From the NCBI GenBank assembly GCA_964575975.1, contig CAZNTU010000069.1:1-25407 (forward strand): a stretch of 25,407 nt of DNA, read 5' to 3'. The stretch is from G963674505 sp964575975. GTDB lineage: Bacteria > Desulfobacterota > Desulfobacteria > Desulfobacterales > SKZT01. This document shows positions 7,791-14,474 of this stretch, one piece after another (within the stretch, counting starts at the first letter, position 1; every line of letters starts with the position of its first letter). A model generated the notes under the pieces. That model made no database searches, was not told where the DNA came from, and saw nothing but the letters and a program-made list of their open reading frames with translations. A program made the translations under genes and the position numbers.

Positions 7791-7839
7791 GAGAGCCGCC
7801 GGAAGAGGACACGGAGCCGGGACGATGAAAACCTTGTCT

Positions 7840-7868
7840 TTGACAAATTCATCCCGGGTGATTTACAC
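7840..7868 (+). promoter_or_regulatory. candidate promoter of the glycosyltransferase gene, with overlapping dyad
   Basis: A perfect TTGACA (7840-7845) and TTACAC (7863-7868) are separated by 17 bp. The -35 lies inside the dyad TTGTC-TTT-GACAA (7834-7846). The 15 bases from 7840 differ at one position from 9079-9093 in the promoter region of the GntR gene. A shared regulator is therefore plausible. Confidence 0.45.
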
Positions 7869-7951
7869 TTTCAAAACTTCCAGTTCGAAGTACACATGAA
7901 AGCGCCTAAAGCGCGTACGTCGAAAAACAAGTTCCATGAAACGAAAGAAAA

Positions 7952-9082
7952 ATGAACATCGTCATACTCGAACCATACTTTTGCGATTCGCATGCGAACT
8001 GGGCGCTTGGCTACGCGCGGCACAGCCGCCACCAAGTCGATGTTTTGAGCCTGGGGGGCTCGTTTTGGAAATGGAGAATGCATGGCGGGGCCGTCGCTTT
8101 GGCCCGGATGTTTCTCGAAGGTAATTTCAAGCCCGATTTGCTGCTTGCCACCGACATGCTGGATCTCGGCGCCTTCCTGGCCCTGACCCGGCGCAAGACC
8201 GCCGGCGTCCCGGCCGTCGTCTATTTCCACGAAAACCAGCTGAGCTATCCTTGGTCCCCCGACGACAGGGACCCGTCCGAAAAACGGGATTTCCATTACG
8301 GATTCCTGAACTATTCGTCCGCCCTGGCGGCCGACGCCGTCTTCTTCAACTCCGAATACCACAAAAGCAGCTTTCTGAAGGAACTCGCCGCGCTCCTCCG
8401 GCGATTCCCCGACCACAACGAAATTCCGAACGTCTCCCGAATAGAGAAAAAAAGCGAGATCCTTCCTCTGGGACTGGATCTGAAACGCTTCGACGAACAC
8501 AAACCGGTCCGAAGCCGGTCTTCTTCGAATCCTCCGCGAATTTTGTGGAACCACCGATGGGAGTACGACAAGAACCCCGACGAGTTTTTCGAAGCCATGC
8601 TGAAGCTTCGGGGAAAAGGCCTGCCGTTCGAGTTGGTCGTTCTTGGCCGAAGTTTCCGCCGCAAGCCTCCCGTGTTTAAGGAAGCCGAAAAAAAACTGAA
8701 GGATAGAATCGTTCGGTTCGGTTTCGAAAGCGAATTTTCCGGCTACGCCCGTTGGCTCTGGTCCTGCGACATTATCCCGGTAACGTCGAGGCAGGACTTT
8801 TTCGGAATCAGCGTCATGGAGGCGGTCCATTGCGGCTGCTTTCCGCTTTTGCCGGGAAGGCTGGCCTATCCCGAACTCTTTCCTCCGGCATTGTTCCCGG
8901 ATTGTTTCTACGAAGATTGTTCGGATCTTGCCGACCGACTCGAACCGGTTCTTTCCAGGCCGGGCGACCTCCCGTTCTCTCCCGAACTGCGCTCAGCGGC
9001 CGAGGCCTACGACTGGGATACCATGGCCCCGAAATACGACGGGACGATGGAACGGGTCTCGAAATTTGTCTTGACAACTTGA
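7952..9082 (+). CDS. DUF3524 glycosyltransferase, tRNA-queuosine alpha-mannosyltransferase family
   Basis: A 376-residue protein matching the GTDC1 / DUF3524 family along its length. It shows the N-terminal ILEPYFCDSHANWALGY (4-20), WKWRMHGGA (39-47), ATDMLDL (66-72), the strongly conserved YFHENQLSYPW (91-101), FNSEYHKSSF (132-141), a NHRWEYDKNPDEFF loop (200-213) and the nucleotide-sugar-binding QDFFGISVMEAVHCGCFPLLP (281-301). The human member adds mannose to queuosine at the wobble base of tRNA-Asp; a similar RNA role here is inference by family. It is a GT-B fold enzyme using GDP-mannose in the known case. An A/G-rich run rather than a clear ribosome site precedes the ATG. The GntR promoter begins inside its last codons. 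Confidence 0.85.
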   Translation: MNIVILEPYFCDSHANWALGYARHSRHQVDVLSLGGSFWKWRMHGGAVALARMFLEGNFKPDLLLATDMLDLGAFLALTRRKTAGVPAVVYFHENQLSYPWSPDDRDPSEKRDFHYGFLNYSSALAADAVFFNSEYHKSSFLKELAALLRRFPDHNEIPNVSRIEKKSEILPLGLDLKRFDEHKPVRSRSSSNPPRILWNHRWEYDKNPDEFFEAMLKLRGKGLPFELVVLGRSFRRKPPVFKEAEKKLKDRIVRFGFESEFSGYARWLWSCDIIPVTSRQDFFGISVMEAVHCGCFPLLPGRLAYPELFPPALFPDCFYEDCSDLADRLEPVLSRPGDLPFSPELRSAAEAYDWDTMAPKYDGTMERVSKFVLTT

Positions 9083-9089
9083 CAAATTT
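9062..9089. promoter_or_regulatory. candidate operator, 9-bp perfect dyad over the GntR promoter -35
   Basis: AAATTTGTC (9062-9070) and GACAAATTT (9081-9089) are perfect inverted arms around a 10-bp centre. A second inner dyad, TTGTC-TT-GACAA (9066-9077), overlaps it. Both cover the -35 box at 9071-9076. Many HutC-branch GntR regulators bind short dyads with TTGT/ACAA arms, so this is the likely autoregulatory site of the gene that follows. Confidence 0.6.
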
Positions 9090-9099
9090 ATCCTACATT
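9071..9099 (+). promoter_or_regulatory. promoter of the gntR-trpBA operon
   Basis: TTGACA (9071-9076), a 17-bp spacer and TACATT (9094-9099), lying 48 bp before the GntR start codon. The -35 is perfect and the -10 has four of six consensus bases. The -35 lies in the coding end of the glycosyltransferase gene. Confidence 0.6.
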
Positions 9100-9146
9100 C
9101 GGCCCGAAAGACCCTGGAAGGACCGGGCCGGAAAAAAGGAAAGGAA

Positions 9147-9881
9147 ATGCTGAACCCCGAATCGCCCATACCGCTCTACCATCAACTGGCCGAAATCATC
9201 GCGGACGAAATCGACGCCGGAAAATACAAGCCCGGCGAACGAATCCTGTCGGAACACAAGCTGGCCTCCGTCTATTCCATCGGACGGCCCACCGTCCGCC
9301 AGGCGATCGACCTGTTGATCCGAAAAAGGCTCCTGACCCGAAAAAGAGGCTCGGGAACCTACGTGCGGACCCCCGAGGAAGAGGTGGACCTCTTTTCCCT
9401 GGCGGGGACCATGTCCTCTTTCCACAAGAAAGGCTTCACTACCACATCGCGAATCTTGCGCAAAATTCGGCTCGCCAAGATCGACAAGAAGGAACCCGAA
9501 AACCCGTTCGCGGGGGGCAAGGCATTCTACTTCGAAAGACTCACCAAAGTCGAGGACTCGCCGGTGCTGATCGAAACCATCTGCCTTCACCCCGAACTTT
9601 TCAAAGGCATCGACAAGATCGACCTGAGCGGAAGGTCCCTGTCCGAAATCGTGAACGGGCAGTTCTACATGCGTCCGACCGGGGGCAAGCAGAATTTCAG
9701 GATCGGGTTCCTTTCGGAAAAGCGCGCCGGACTCCTGGAGGTGACTCCCGCCACTCCCATTCTGCTGGTAAAAAGATTCCTGCATTTCGGCCAGGCGGAA
9801 AACGCCTTTTTTTCCGAAATGTTCTGCAGGACCGATCAATTTGTTTTTTCGCAAAACGTAGGAGGATTGACGAATGTTTAA
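9147..9881 (+). CDS. GntR-family transcriptional regulator, HutC/UTRA type
   Basis: A 244-residue regulator. It has an N-terminal winged helix (about 5-75): PIPLYHQLAEIIADEIDAGKYKPGERILSE, then the recognition-helix segment RPTVRQAIDLLIRK and the wing RKRGSGTYV. A UTRA ligand domain follows (about 88-238), with FYFERLTKVEDSPVLIETICLHPELF and a late GLLEV-PATPILLVKRF. HutC-branch members usually respond to a small metabolite. Its end overlaps the trpB start by eight bases (9874-9881), so it is almost certainly in one operon with trpBA, and a dyad sits on its own promoter. It is thus a candidate autoregulated control of the last two steps of tryptophan synthesis, an uncommon regulator for that job. 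The ligand is unknown. Confidence 0.9.
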   Translation: MLNPESPIPLYHQLAEIIADEIDAGKYKPGERILSEHKLASVYSIGRPTVRQAIDLLIRKRLLTRKRGSGTYVRTPEEEVDLFSLAGTMSSFHKKGFTTTSRILRKIRLAKIDKKEPENPFAGGKAFYFERLTKVEDSPVLIETICLHPELFKGIDKIDLSGRSLSEIVNGQFYMRPTGGKQNFRIGFLSEKRAGLLEVTPATPILLVKRFLHFGQAENAFFSEMFCRTDQFVFSQNVGGLTNV

Positions 9882-11100
9882 ACGGGGATACTACGACGGA
9901 TTCGGGGGCGCGTTCATTCCCGAAGTTCTCGTGGCCACCTTCGAGGAACTGGAACGAAGCTTCGAGGAGGCCAAGAACGATCCCGGGTTCTGGAAGGAAT
10001 ACGAGGATCTGATGTCCACGTATTCGTGCCGACCCACGCCCGTCACTTTCGCGGAGAACCTGAGCCGCCACTTCGGAGGCGCCCGGATTTTCATCAAGAG
10101 GGAGGATCTGAACCACACGGGCGCGCACAAGGCCAACAACGTGATGGGGCAGGGGCTTCTGGTAAAGCGGATGAAAAAGACGCGGGTCATTGCGGAAACC
10201 GGCGCTGGCCAGCACGGCGTGGCGACCGCCACCATGGCGGCCAAGTTCGGCTTCGACTGCACGATCTACATGGGGGAGGTGGACGTGGAGCGCCAGCGTC
10301 CGAACGTCTTCTGGATGGAGCGCCTGGGGGCCGCGGTGGTTCCGGTGAAGGAGGGGACCCGGATTCTGAAGGACGCCATCAACGAGGCTTTCAGGGACTG
10401 GGTAACCAACATGGACACGACCCATTACGTCCTTGGCACCGCGTGCGGACCTCATCCGTTCCCGGAAATGGTCTCGTGGTTCCAGTCCATCATAGGCAAG
10501 GAGGCCCGCCGGCAGTTGCTGGAGCGCGAGGGAAAATTGCCGGCCCGGGTCTACGCCTGCGTGGGCGGCGGCTCCAACGCCATGGGCGTGTTTTCCGGAT
10601 TCATGGACGACCCCGTGGAACTCGTGGGGGTCGAGGCGGGGGGAAAGGGGCTCGACACGGGCGAGCACGCGTCGCGGCTGTGTTCCAAGGATGCGAGCGT
10701 AGGAGTCGCCCAAGGATACAAAACCTATTTCCTGCAGAACGAGGACGGCCAGATGAAGGAAACCCACAGCATAGCGGCCGGTCTCGACTACGTGGGGGTT
10801 TCCCCCATTCTTTCCTGTTTGAGGAAAACCGGAAGAGTCCGGTTCGAGGCGGCTACCGATAAAGAGGTGATCGAAGCGACCGCCCTTACTATCAGAAAGG
10901 AGGGCGTGATTCCCGCGCTGGAGTCGGCCCACGCGTTCGCGGGGGCTTTCCGGGAAGCGCCGGATCTTTCGCCCGACGACATCATCCTGATCAACCAGTC
11001 GGGACGCGGCGACAAGGACATTTTCACCGTGGCCGACGCTTTCGACGATCCCGCGTGGAAACAGTTCATCATCAAAAAGGCGGAAAAATACAATGCTTGA
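9874..11100 (+). CDS. trpB: tryptophan synthase beta chain
   Basis: A 408-residue PLP enzyme that joins indole and serine to make tryptophan. The N-terminal GYYDGFGGAFIPEVL (5-19) matches the GRFGxYGGxFVPE opening of TrpB. The PLP lysine lies in HTGAHKANN (K86), the catalytic glutamate in AETGAGQHG (E108), the phosphate cup in GGGSNAMG (231-238), and the pyridine-nitrogen serine in NQSGRGDKD (S376). The COMM-domain and tunnel regions look complete. One usually strict segment, GLDYPGVGPEH, reads GLDYVGVSPIL (303-313), marking a divergent branch. GGAGG lies ahead of the ATG. It overlaps gntR upstream and trpA downstream by eight bases each, so the three are translationally coupled. Confidence 0.96.
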   Translation: MFKRGYYDGFGGAFIPEVLVATFEELERSFEEAKNDPGFWKEYEDLMSTYSCRPTPVTFAENLSRHFGGARIFIKREDLNHTGAHKANNVMGQGLLVKRMKKTRVIAETGAGQHGVATATMAAKFGFDCTIYMGEVDVERQRPNVFWMERLGAAVVPVKEGTRILKDAINEAFRDWVTNMDTTHYVLGTACGPHPFPEMVSWFQSIIGKEARRQLLEREGKLPARVYACVGGGSNAMGVFSGFMDDPVELVGVEAGGKGLDTGEHASRLCSKDASVGVAQGYKTYFLQNEDGQMKETHSIAAGLDYVGVSPILSCLRKTGRVRFEAATDKEVIEATALTIRKEGVIPALESAHAFAGAFREAPDLSPDDIILINQSGRGDKDIFTVADAFDDPAWKQFIIKKAEKYNA

Positions 11101-11854
11101 ACAATACTTGAAAGACAGGCTGAAGGACAGGAAGATTCTTCTCATGACCCACATCGTGCTGGGCTATCCCAGTTTCGAGGAGAGCTACGGGATCGTCGAG
11201 GCGATGGTGAATGCGGGCGTGGACCTGATGGAGCTTCAGATTCCGTTTTCGGAACCCATCGCCGACGGCCCCGTGATTCTCCACGCGAATCAAATGTCGC
11301 TGGCCAACGGCGCGACCGTGAGGCAGTGCGTCGATTTCGCCGCGACCGTGGCGAACAAGTTTCCGATCCCGTTTCTGTTCATGACCTACTACAACATTCT
11401 GTTGAAGCCCGGCGTGGAGCGTTTCGTATCCCTCATGGCCGAAAACGGAATCCAAGGGTCCATCGTGCCGGACCTTCCGCCGGAGGAGGCCGGGGAATAC
11501 CTGGAGGCCATGGACAGGCGCAATCTCGCCCCGATCTTCATTTTTTCCCCCGCGACGCCACCCGAGCGAATGAAATATATCGCGAAACATGGAAAAGGGT
11601 TCGTCTATTGCGTTTCAAGAAAGGGAGTCACAGGGGCCAATACGGATTTTTCGGCGGAGCTGGATTCCTACCTTTCGCGCTGCCGCGAGGCGACCGATCT
11701 TCCGCTCGCCTTGGGCTTCGGGGTCAAAGACAAGTCGGACGTGGACTATCTGACGGGCCGGGTCGACATCGCCGTGATCGGCACCCAGACCATCAGGCTG
11801 GTGGAAAGCGAAGGAGTCGGCGCGGTGGGGCCTTTCATCGAGGGATTGCGCTGA
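11093..11854 (+). CDS. trpA: tryptophan synthase alpha chain
   Basis: A 253-residue TIM-barrel enzyme that cleaves indole-3-glycerol phosphate to indole for TrpB. The catalytic pair is present: E47 in MELQIPFSEP and D58 in IADGP, matching E49 and D60 of the E. coli enzyme. The canonical (G/Q)IPFSDPLADGP reads QIPFSEPIADGP, so the serine-following acid is Glu instead of Asp. Mobile loop 6 is RKGVTGANTDF (176-186). The phosphate site near the end reads LGFGVKDKSDV and VIGTQTIRL, where GSA is the commoner form. Its start overlaps the end of trpB by eight bases. No other trp gene is in the window, so chorismate-to-InGP genes must be elsewhere or absent. Confidence 0.95.
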   Translation: MLEQYLKDRLKDRKILLMTHIVLGYPSFEESYGIVEAMVNAGVDLMELQIPFSEPIADGPVILHANQMSLANGATVRQCVDFAATVANKFPIPFLFMTYYNILLKPGVERFVSLMAENGIQGSIVPDLPPEEAGEYLEAMDRRNLAPIFIFSPATPPERMKYIAKHGKGFVYCVSRKGVTGANTDFSAELDSYLSRCREATDLPLALGFGVKDKSDVDYLTGRVDIAVIGTQTIRLVESEGVGAVGPFIEGLR

Positions 11855-12183
11855 CACCCCGCGCCTGGGGCGATGAAATAGTTTTCGAGTCGAAGCCAAG
11901 CCCGGAAATTAAAATTAGCACCCGCCCTTTTCCCTTTCCGCTTTGGTTGTTATCTTCTCTAAAAAACCGGCCGAGGAATCCAATTCTCAATGGATTTCCT
12001 CGGATCAAAACAGTCCCGGCAATCAAACCCCCTGCTCCACAAGGTGCGAGTGTTCCGGACGGAGCGCGCAACCCTGTTTTTTCCCGATCGACGTGCGTTG
12101 AACGAGATCCAGGATCGTTGGCGTTGAATATCGAACAGAACCATTCCGAATCGAACTCTAACAACAAAGAAGGGCGGTGCAAA
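11855..12183. other. intergenic stretch after trpA
   Basis: No gene is seen in these 329 bp. The only clear structure is an imperfect hairpin at 11971-12003, listed separately. A weak purine-rich site (GAAGGGCGG) close to 12184 may serve as the ribosome site of the PilZ gene. No confident promoter was found. Confidence 0.5.
11971..12003 (-). terminator. hairpin with U-run on the minus strand
   Basis: CCGAGGAATCCA (11971-11982) and TGGATTTCCTCGG (11991-12003) pair along 12 bp with one bulged base. On the minus strand the stem is followed by CCGGTTTTTTAG, a terminator-like tail. No minus-strand gene is seen to its right, so it may be an antisense barrier or serve rightward trpBA transcription without a U-run. 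Confidence 0.35.
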
Positions 12184-12672
12184 ATGTATGGAATGAATCA
12201 CAAGCGCCTCCATTCTCGGTTCGCGATCGAGAAACCCATTTTGTTTTCGAAATGGGATTCGGAGGACATGGCGGAAGGAACCATGCGGAACGTAAGCGAG
12301 GCCGGCATGTACTTCGAGTCGGACCAGGAGATGGAATTCGCGTCCCAAGTTTTTATCTGGATGGGAGACGCAAGGAAACGCGGGCCGAGCCATCCTGCGA
12401 TCTACGATTTCTACCGCTCGCGGGTGCGATGGTCGAAACCGTTGGAGACGGGGGAGGGGATGGGAGTCGGGGTCCGGCATATCATCAGGACCCGGGGAGT
12501 TTCGGGGCCGGAATTCCAATGCGGCATGTGCGAGAAAAAAGTTCGCGTTTCCAAGGTTTTTTTCGTGAACGATTTCCTGTATCTATGCCCGCTCTGCCAC
12601 ACGGAACTGGAACATTGCACCGGAGCGGGAAGGGACGAAATTCTTCGCATTTTGGAAGGAAACGTCTTTTAA
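12184..12672 (+). CDS. PilZ domain protein with C-terminal zinc ribbon
   Basis: A 162-residue protein. The N-terminal two thirds is a PilZ-like c-di-GMP-binding domain: RLHSR (R8, R12) gives the RxxxR motif, and NVSEAGMYF (36-44) gives the (D/N)xSxxG motif with Asn in place of the usual Asp. GVGVRHIIR (95-103) is the late strand. The last 50 residues hold two Cys pairs, CGMC (113-116) and CPLC (135-138), spaced like a small zinc ribbon. This pairing suggests a c-di-GMP-responsive adaptor. The start at 12184 is chosen with a weak ribosome site; a second in-frame ATG at 12193 is almost as likely. It stands alone between operons. Confidence 0.72.
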   Translation: MYGMNHKRLHSRFAIEKPILFSKWDSEDMAEGTMRNVSEAGMYFESDQEMEFASQVFIWMGDARKRGPSHPAIYDFYRSRVRWSKPLETGEGMGVGVRHIIRTRGVSGPEFQCGMCEKKVRVSKVFFVNDFLYLCPLCHTELEHCTGAGRDEILRILEGNVF

Positions 12673-12990
12673 GCTTGTTTTTTCAATTCGCCGAGATAGG
12701 TTTCCTTCGCTCCTCGAGCACCAGGAGCAGTTCGTAGACATGCGCCAGATCTTTAGCGATCTGGCCTTTATCCTTTCGGAAAAACACGCCCGTTTCCAGG
12801 TTGTCCTCGCCCCCGGCCGGGGGGAAAATCCGTTCTTGCGTATTTGGAACAAACAGGTGGGGATCGGTAAATAATCCAGTCTCGTGGTTGATTATTTCCT
12901 TGGGTTAGGGCATGGTTGCTAAAAACTTTCGACATGACGGAAATCGAGCTTTCGGCATGGATTGTCGAATTGGCCGGCAAAGGAAACGCA
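12673..12990. other. intergenic stretch with a coding-like remnant on the minus strand
   Basis: No gene with a proper start is seen. On the minus strand, codons from 12904 down to a TGA at 12683-12685 read as a plausible 73-residue protein tail with no ATG, GTG or TTG before its last 34 codons. A perfect 8-bp hairpin, GCCAGATC/GATCTGGC (12744-12751/12758-12765), lies inside it; it may be chance within coding sequence. Confidence 0.45.
12683..12904 (-). pseudogene. possible 5'-truncated gene remnant
   Basis: Read on the minus strand this frame gives a protein-like tail containing NHETGLFTDPHLFVPN, then DNLETGVFFRKDKGQIAK, then a helix DLAHVYELLLVLEERRKPISAN before TGA. It is bounded upstream by TAA at 12905-12907. 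No ordinary start codon occurs until a GTG at 12785-12787, which would leave 34 residues. It therefore looks like the end of a gene whose 5' part was lost, or a frame that needs a correction. I do not recognise the family. Confidence 0.35.
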
Positions 12991-13476
12991 ATGATGGACA
13001 TATACGGATTTTTGGATCGCCACGGGGTCGAATACGAAAGATGCGACCATCCCCCGGTCTTTACGGTGGAGGATGTCCACCGGTTGGTTCCGCCGCTTCC
13101 GGCTGCGAAGACCAAGAATTTGTTTTTTAGGGACAAGAAAGGCAAGCGCCATTTCCTTGTGATCGTCGAGGGGGACAAGCGAATAAACATCAAGGGGCTT
13201 CCCGAAGCGCTGAACGCCGACAAGATCAGCTTCGGATCCTCCGACAGACTCAAAAGGCATCTCGGGGTAGATCCGGGTTCGGTCACCCTTTTCGCCCTTG
13301 TGAACGACACGGAAAAAAACGTGGAACTGGTTATCGACAAATCGTTGTGGGAGTCCGACGCTTTCCAGTTCCATCCGCTGGTCAACACTGCGACGCTGGT
13401 GGTTTCGAGGAAAAACGTGGAGAAATTTCTGGAGGCAGTGGATCATCCGGCCAGAATCATCGACGTTCCCGGATGA
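12991..13476 (+). CDS. YbaK/ProX-type aminoacyl-tRNA deacylase
   Basis: A 161-residue protein of the YbaK / prolyl-tRNA-synthetase-associated domain family, which hydrolyses misacylated tRNA (typically Ala- or Cys-tRNAPro) in the cytoplasm. Family marks are YERCDHPPVFTVEDV (15-29), the AAKTKNLFFRDKKGKRHFLVIV block (38-59) with the conserved Lys, FGSSDRLKRHLGVDPGSVTLFALVND (81-106) and FQFHPLVNTATLVVS (125-139). An upstream TTG start at 12916 would add 25 residues. The ATG at 12991 is preferred because AAAGGA lies six bases ahead and family members begin there. The gene's stop overlaps a possible start of the next gene (ATGA at 13473). Substrate choice between the ProX and YbaK subtypes is not settled, though KNLFFRDKKG is more like ProX/PrdX. 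Confidence 0.88.
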   Translation: MMDIYGFLDRHGVEYERCDHPPVFTVEDVHRLVPPLPAAKTKNLFFRDKKGKRHFLVIVEGDKRINIKGLPEALNADKISFGSSDRLKRHLGVDPGSVTLFALVNDTEKNVELVIDKSLWESDAFQFHPLVNTATLVVSRKNVEKFLEAVDHPARIIDVPG

Positions 13477-13505
13477 AACAGATACCTTTTTTCGAAGGTA
13501 AATTT

Positions 13506-14474
13506 ATGCGGTCGAACCAAAAGCCCCGTTCTCCCCGGTGGGGTTATTTCTACGTGATGCTGGCGGCTTTTCTTTGGGCCGTTTCGGGCTCTTCGGCGAA
13601 ATTTCTGTTCAACGGGGGAATAACCCCCTTTCAACTGGTGCAATTAAGAGTTACGCTGGCGACGGCATTCGTGTTCTTGCTGTTGATTTGCGTACGCAAG
13701 TCCCTGCCGAAAATCGCCAGAGAAGACATCGCCTATTTCGTCGTTTTGGGAGTTGTCGGCATAGCGGGGGTACAGTCCACCTATCTTTTCGCCATCAGCA
13801 AGATCAACGTGGCGGCGGCTATCCTCCTGCAATACATGGCCCCGATCTTCATCGCCCTGTTCTCCGTATTCGTCGCGAGGGAAAGGCTGAAAGGTTCCAC
13901 GATAGCCGCGATCGCCATGGCCGTTTCGGGATGCTACCTGGTCGTGGGGGCGTACAATTTCGACAATTTGTCCATGAACCGGGCGGGCATCGCAAGCGGC
14001 CTCGCGTCGGCCGTGTGTTTCGCCTGGTATTCCGTACACGGGGAATACGGCATGCGAAAGTACAATCCCTGGGTCGTGCTCTTTTTCGCTTTGCTGTTCG
14101 GCGCCGCCGTCTGGAACGTTTTGCATCCCCCCTTGGAAGCTTTCATGCATCCCTATTCTATAATGGAGTGGGGGTGGATTTTTTACATCGGCGTTTTCGG
14201 CACGGCGGTCCCGTTCGGTCTTTTCCTGGAGGGCATCGACTTGATCCGCTCCGCCCGCGCCAGCATTACCGGCACGTTGGAACCGATTGCGGCGGGCGCG
14301 CTGTCCTACGCGTTTTTGAACGAGACCATGGAGCCGTTGCAGCTCGCGGGAGGAATCCTTGTACTGTCCGCCGTCGTCTTGCTCCAGATCAAGCAGGAGA
14401 TCGACGACAAGGCGCCCGCTCTGATTCGAGCCGGAACAAACCGGGAAAAGGAAGAGAAAAAAAATGCCCGATGA
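13506..14474 (+). CDS. EamA/DMT-family transporter
   Basis: An inner-membrane protein of about 322 residues with ten predicted helices in two EamA repeats. The first repeat begins GYFYVMLAAFLWAVSGSSAKFLF and includes the family's P-F-Q-L-x-x-L-R segment. The second repeat starts with AGIASGLASAVCFAWYSVHGEYG and ends in the typical LEPIAAGALSYAFLNETMEPLQLAGGILVLSAVVL. Such carriers export small metabolites or amino acids; the substrate cannot be told. GAAGG lies about six bases before the ATG at 13506. A start at 13473 would overlap the YbaK stop but lacks a ribosome site. The charged tail (REKEEKKNAR) overlaps the next gene by 11 bases. Confidence 0.88.
   Translation: MRSNQKPRSPRWGYFYVMLAAFLWAVSGSSAKFLFNGGITPFQLVQLRVTLATAFVFLLLICVRKSLPKIAREDIAYFVVLGVVGIAGVQSTYLFAISKINVAAAILLQYMAPIFIALFSVFVARERLKGSTIAAIAMAVSGCYLVVGAYNFDNLSMNRAGIASGLASAVCFAWYSVHGEYGMRKYNPWVVLFFALLFGAAVWNVLHPPLEAFMHPYSIMEWGWIFYIGVFGTAVPFGLFLEGIDLIRSARASITGTLEPIAAGALSYAFLNETMEPLQLAGGILVLSAVVLLQIKQEIDDKAPALIRAGTNREKEEKKNAR

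Larger units (their letters stand above)
7638..7951. other. divergent intergenic regulatory region
   Basis: The 314 bp between the leftward ABC operon and the rightward glycosyltransferase gene contain no gene. It is AT-richer than its surroundings and holds one good promoter candidate in each direction. The element TTGACA/TGTCAA recurs (7722-7727, 7785-7790, 7840-7845), and a TTGTC-N3-GACAA dyad occurs at 7834-7846. Confidence 0.6.

Noticed and set aside
9697..11154. Long minus-strand open frame opposite trpB (485 codons), and similar ones opposite other genes
   Set aside because: TrpB on the plus strand is certain. The opposite frame is open only because G/C-ending codons rarely give stops in that register, and its product is His/Arg-rich with no recognisable domain.
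11855..12183. Tryptophan-related leader or riboswitch downstream of trpA
   Set aside because: No Trp-rich leader peptide, no T-box or TRAP-like GAG/UAG repeats and no convincing riboswitch fold were seen. The one hairpin faces the wrong strand for a terminator of trpA.
12744..12765. Terminator after the PilZ gene
   Set aside because: The 8-bp stem is perfect but is followed by CTTTATCC rather than a T-run, and it lies within a frame that looks coding on the other strand.
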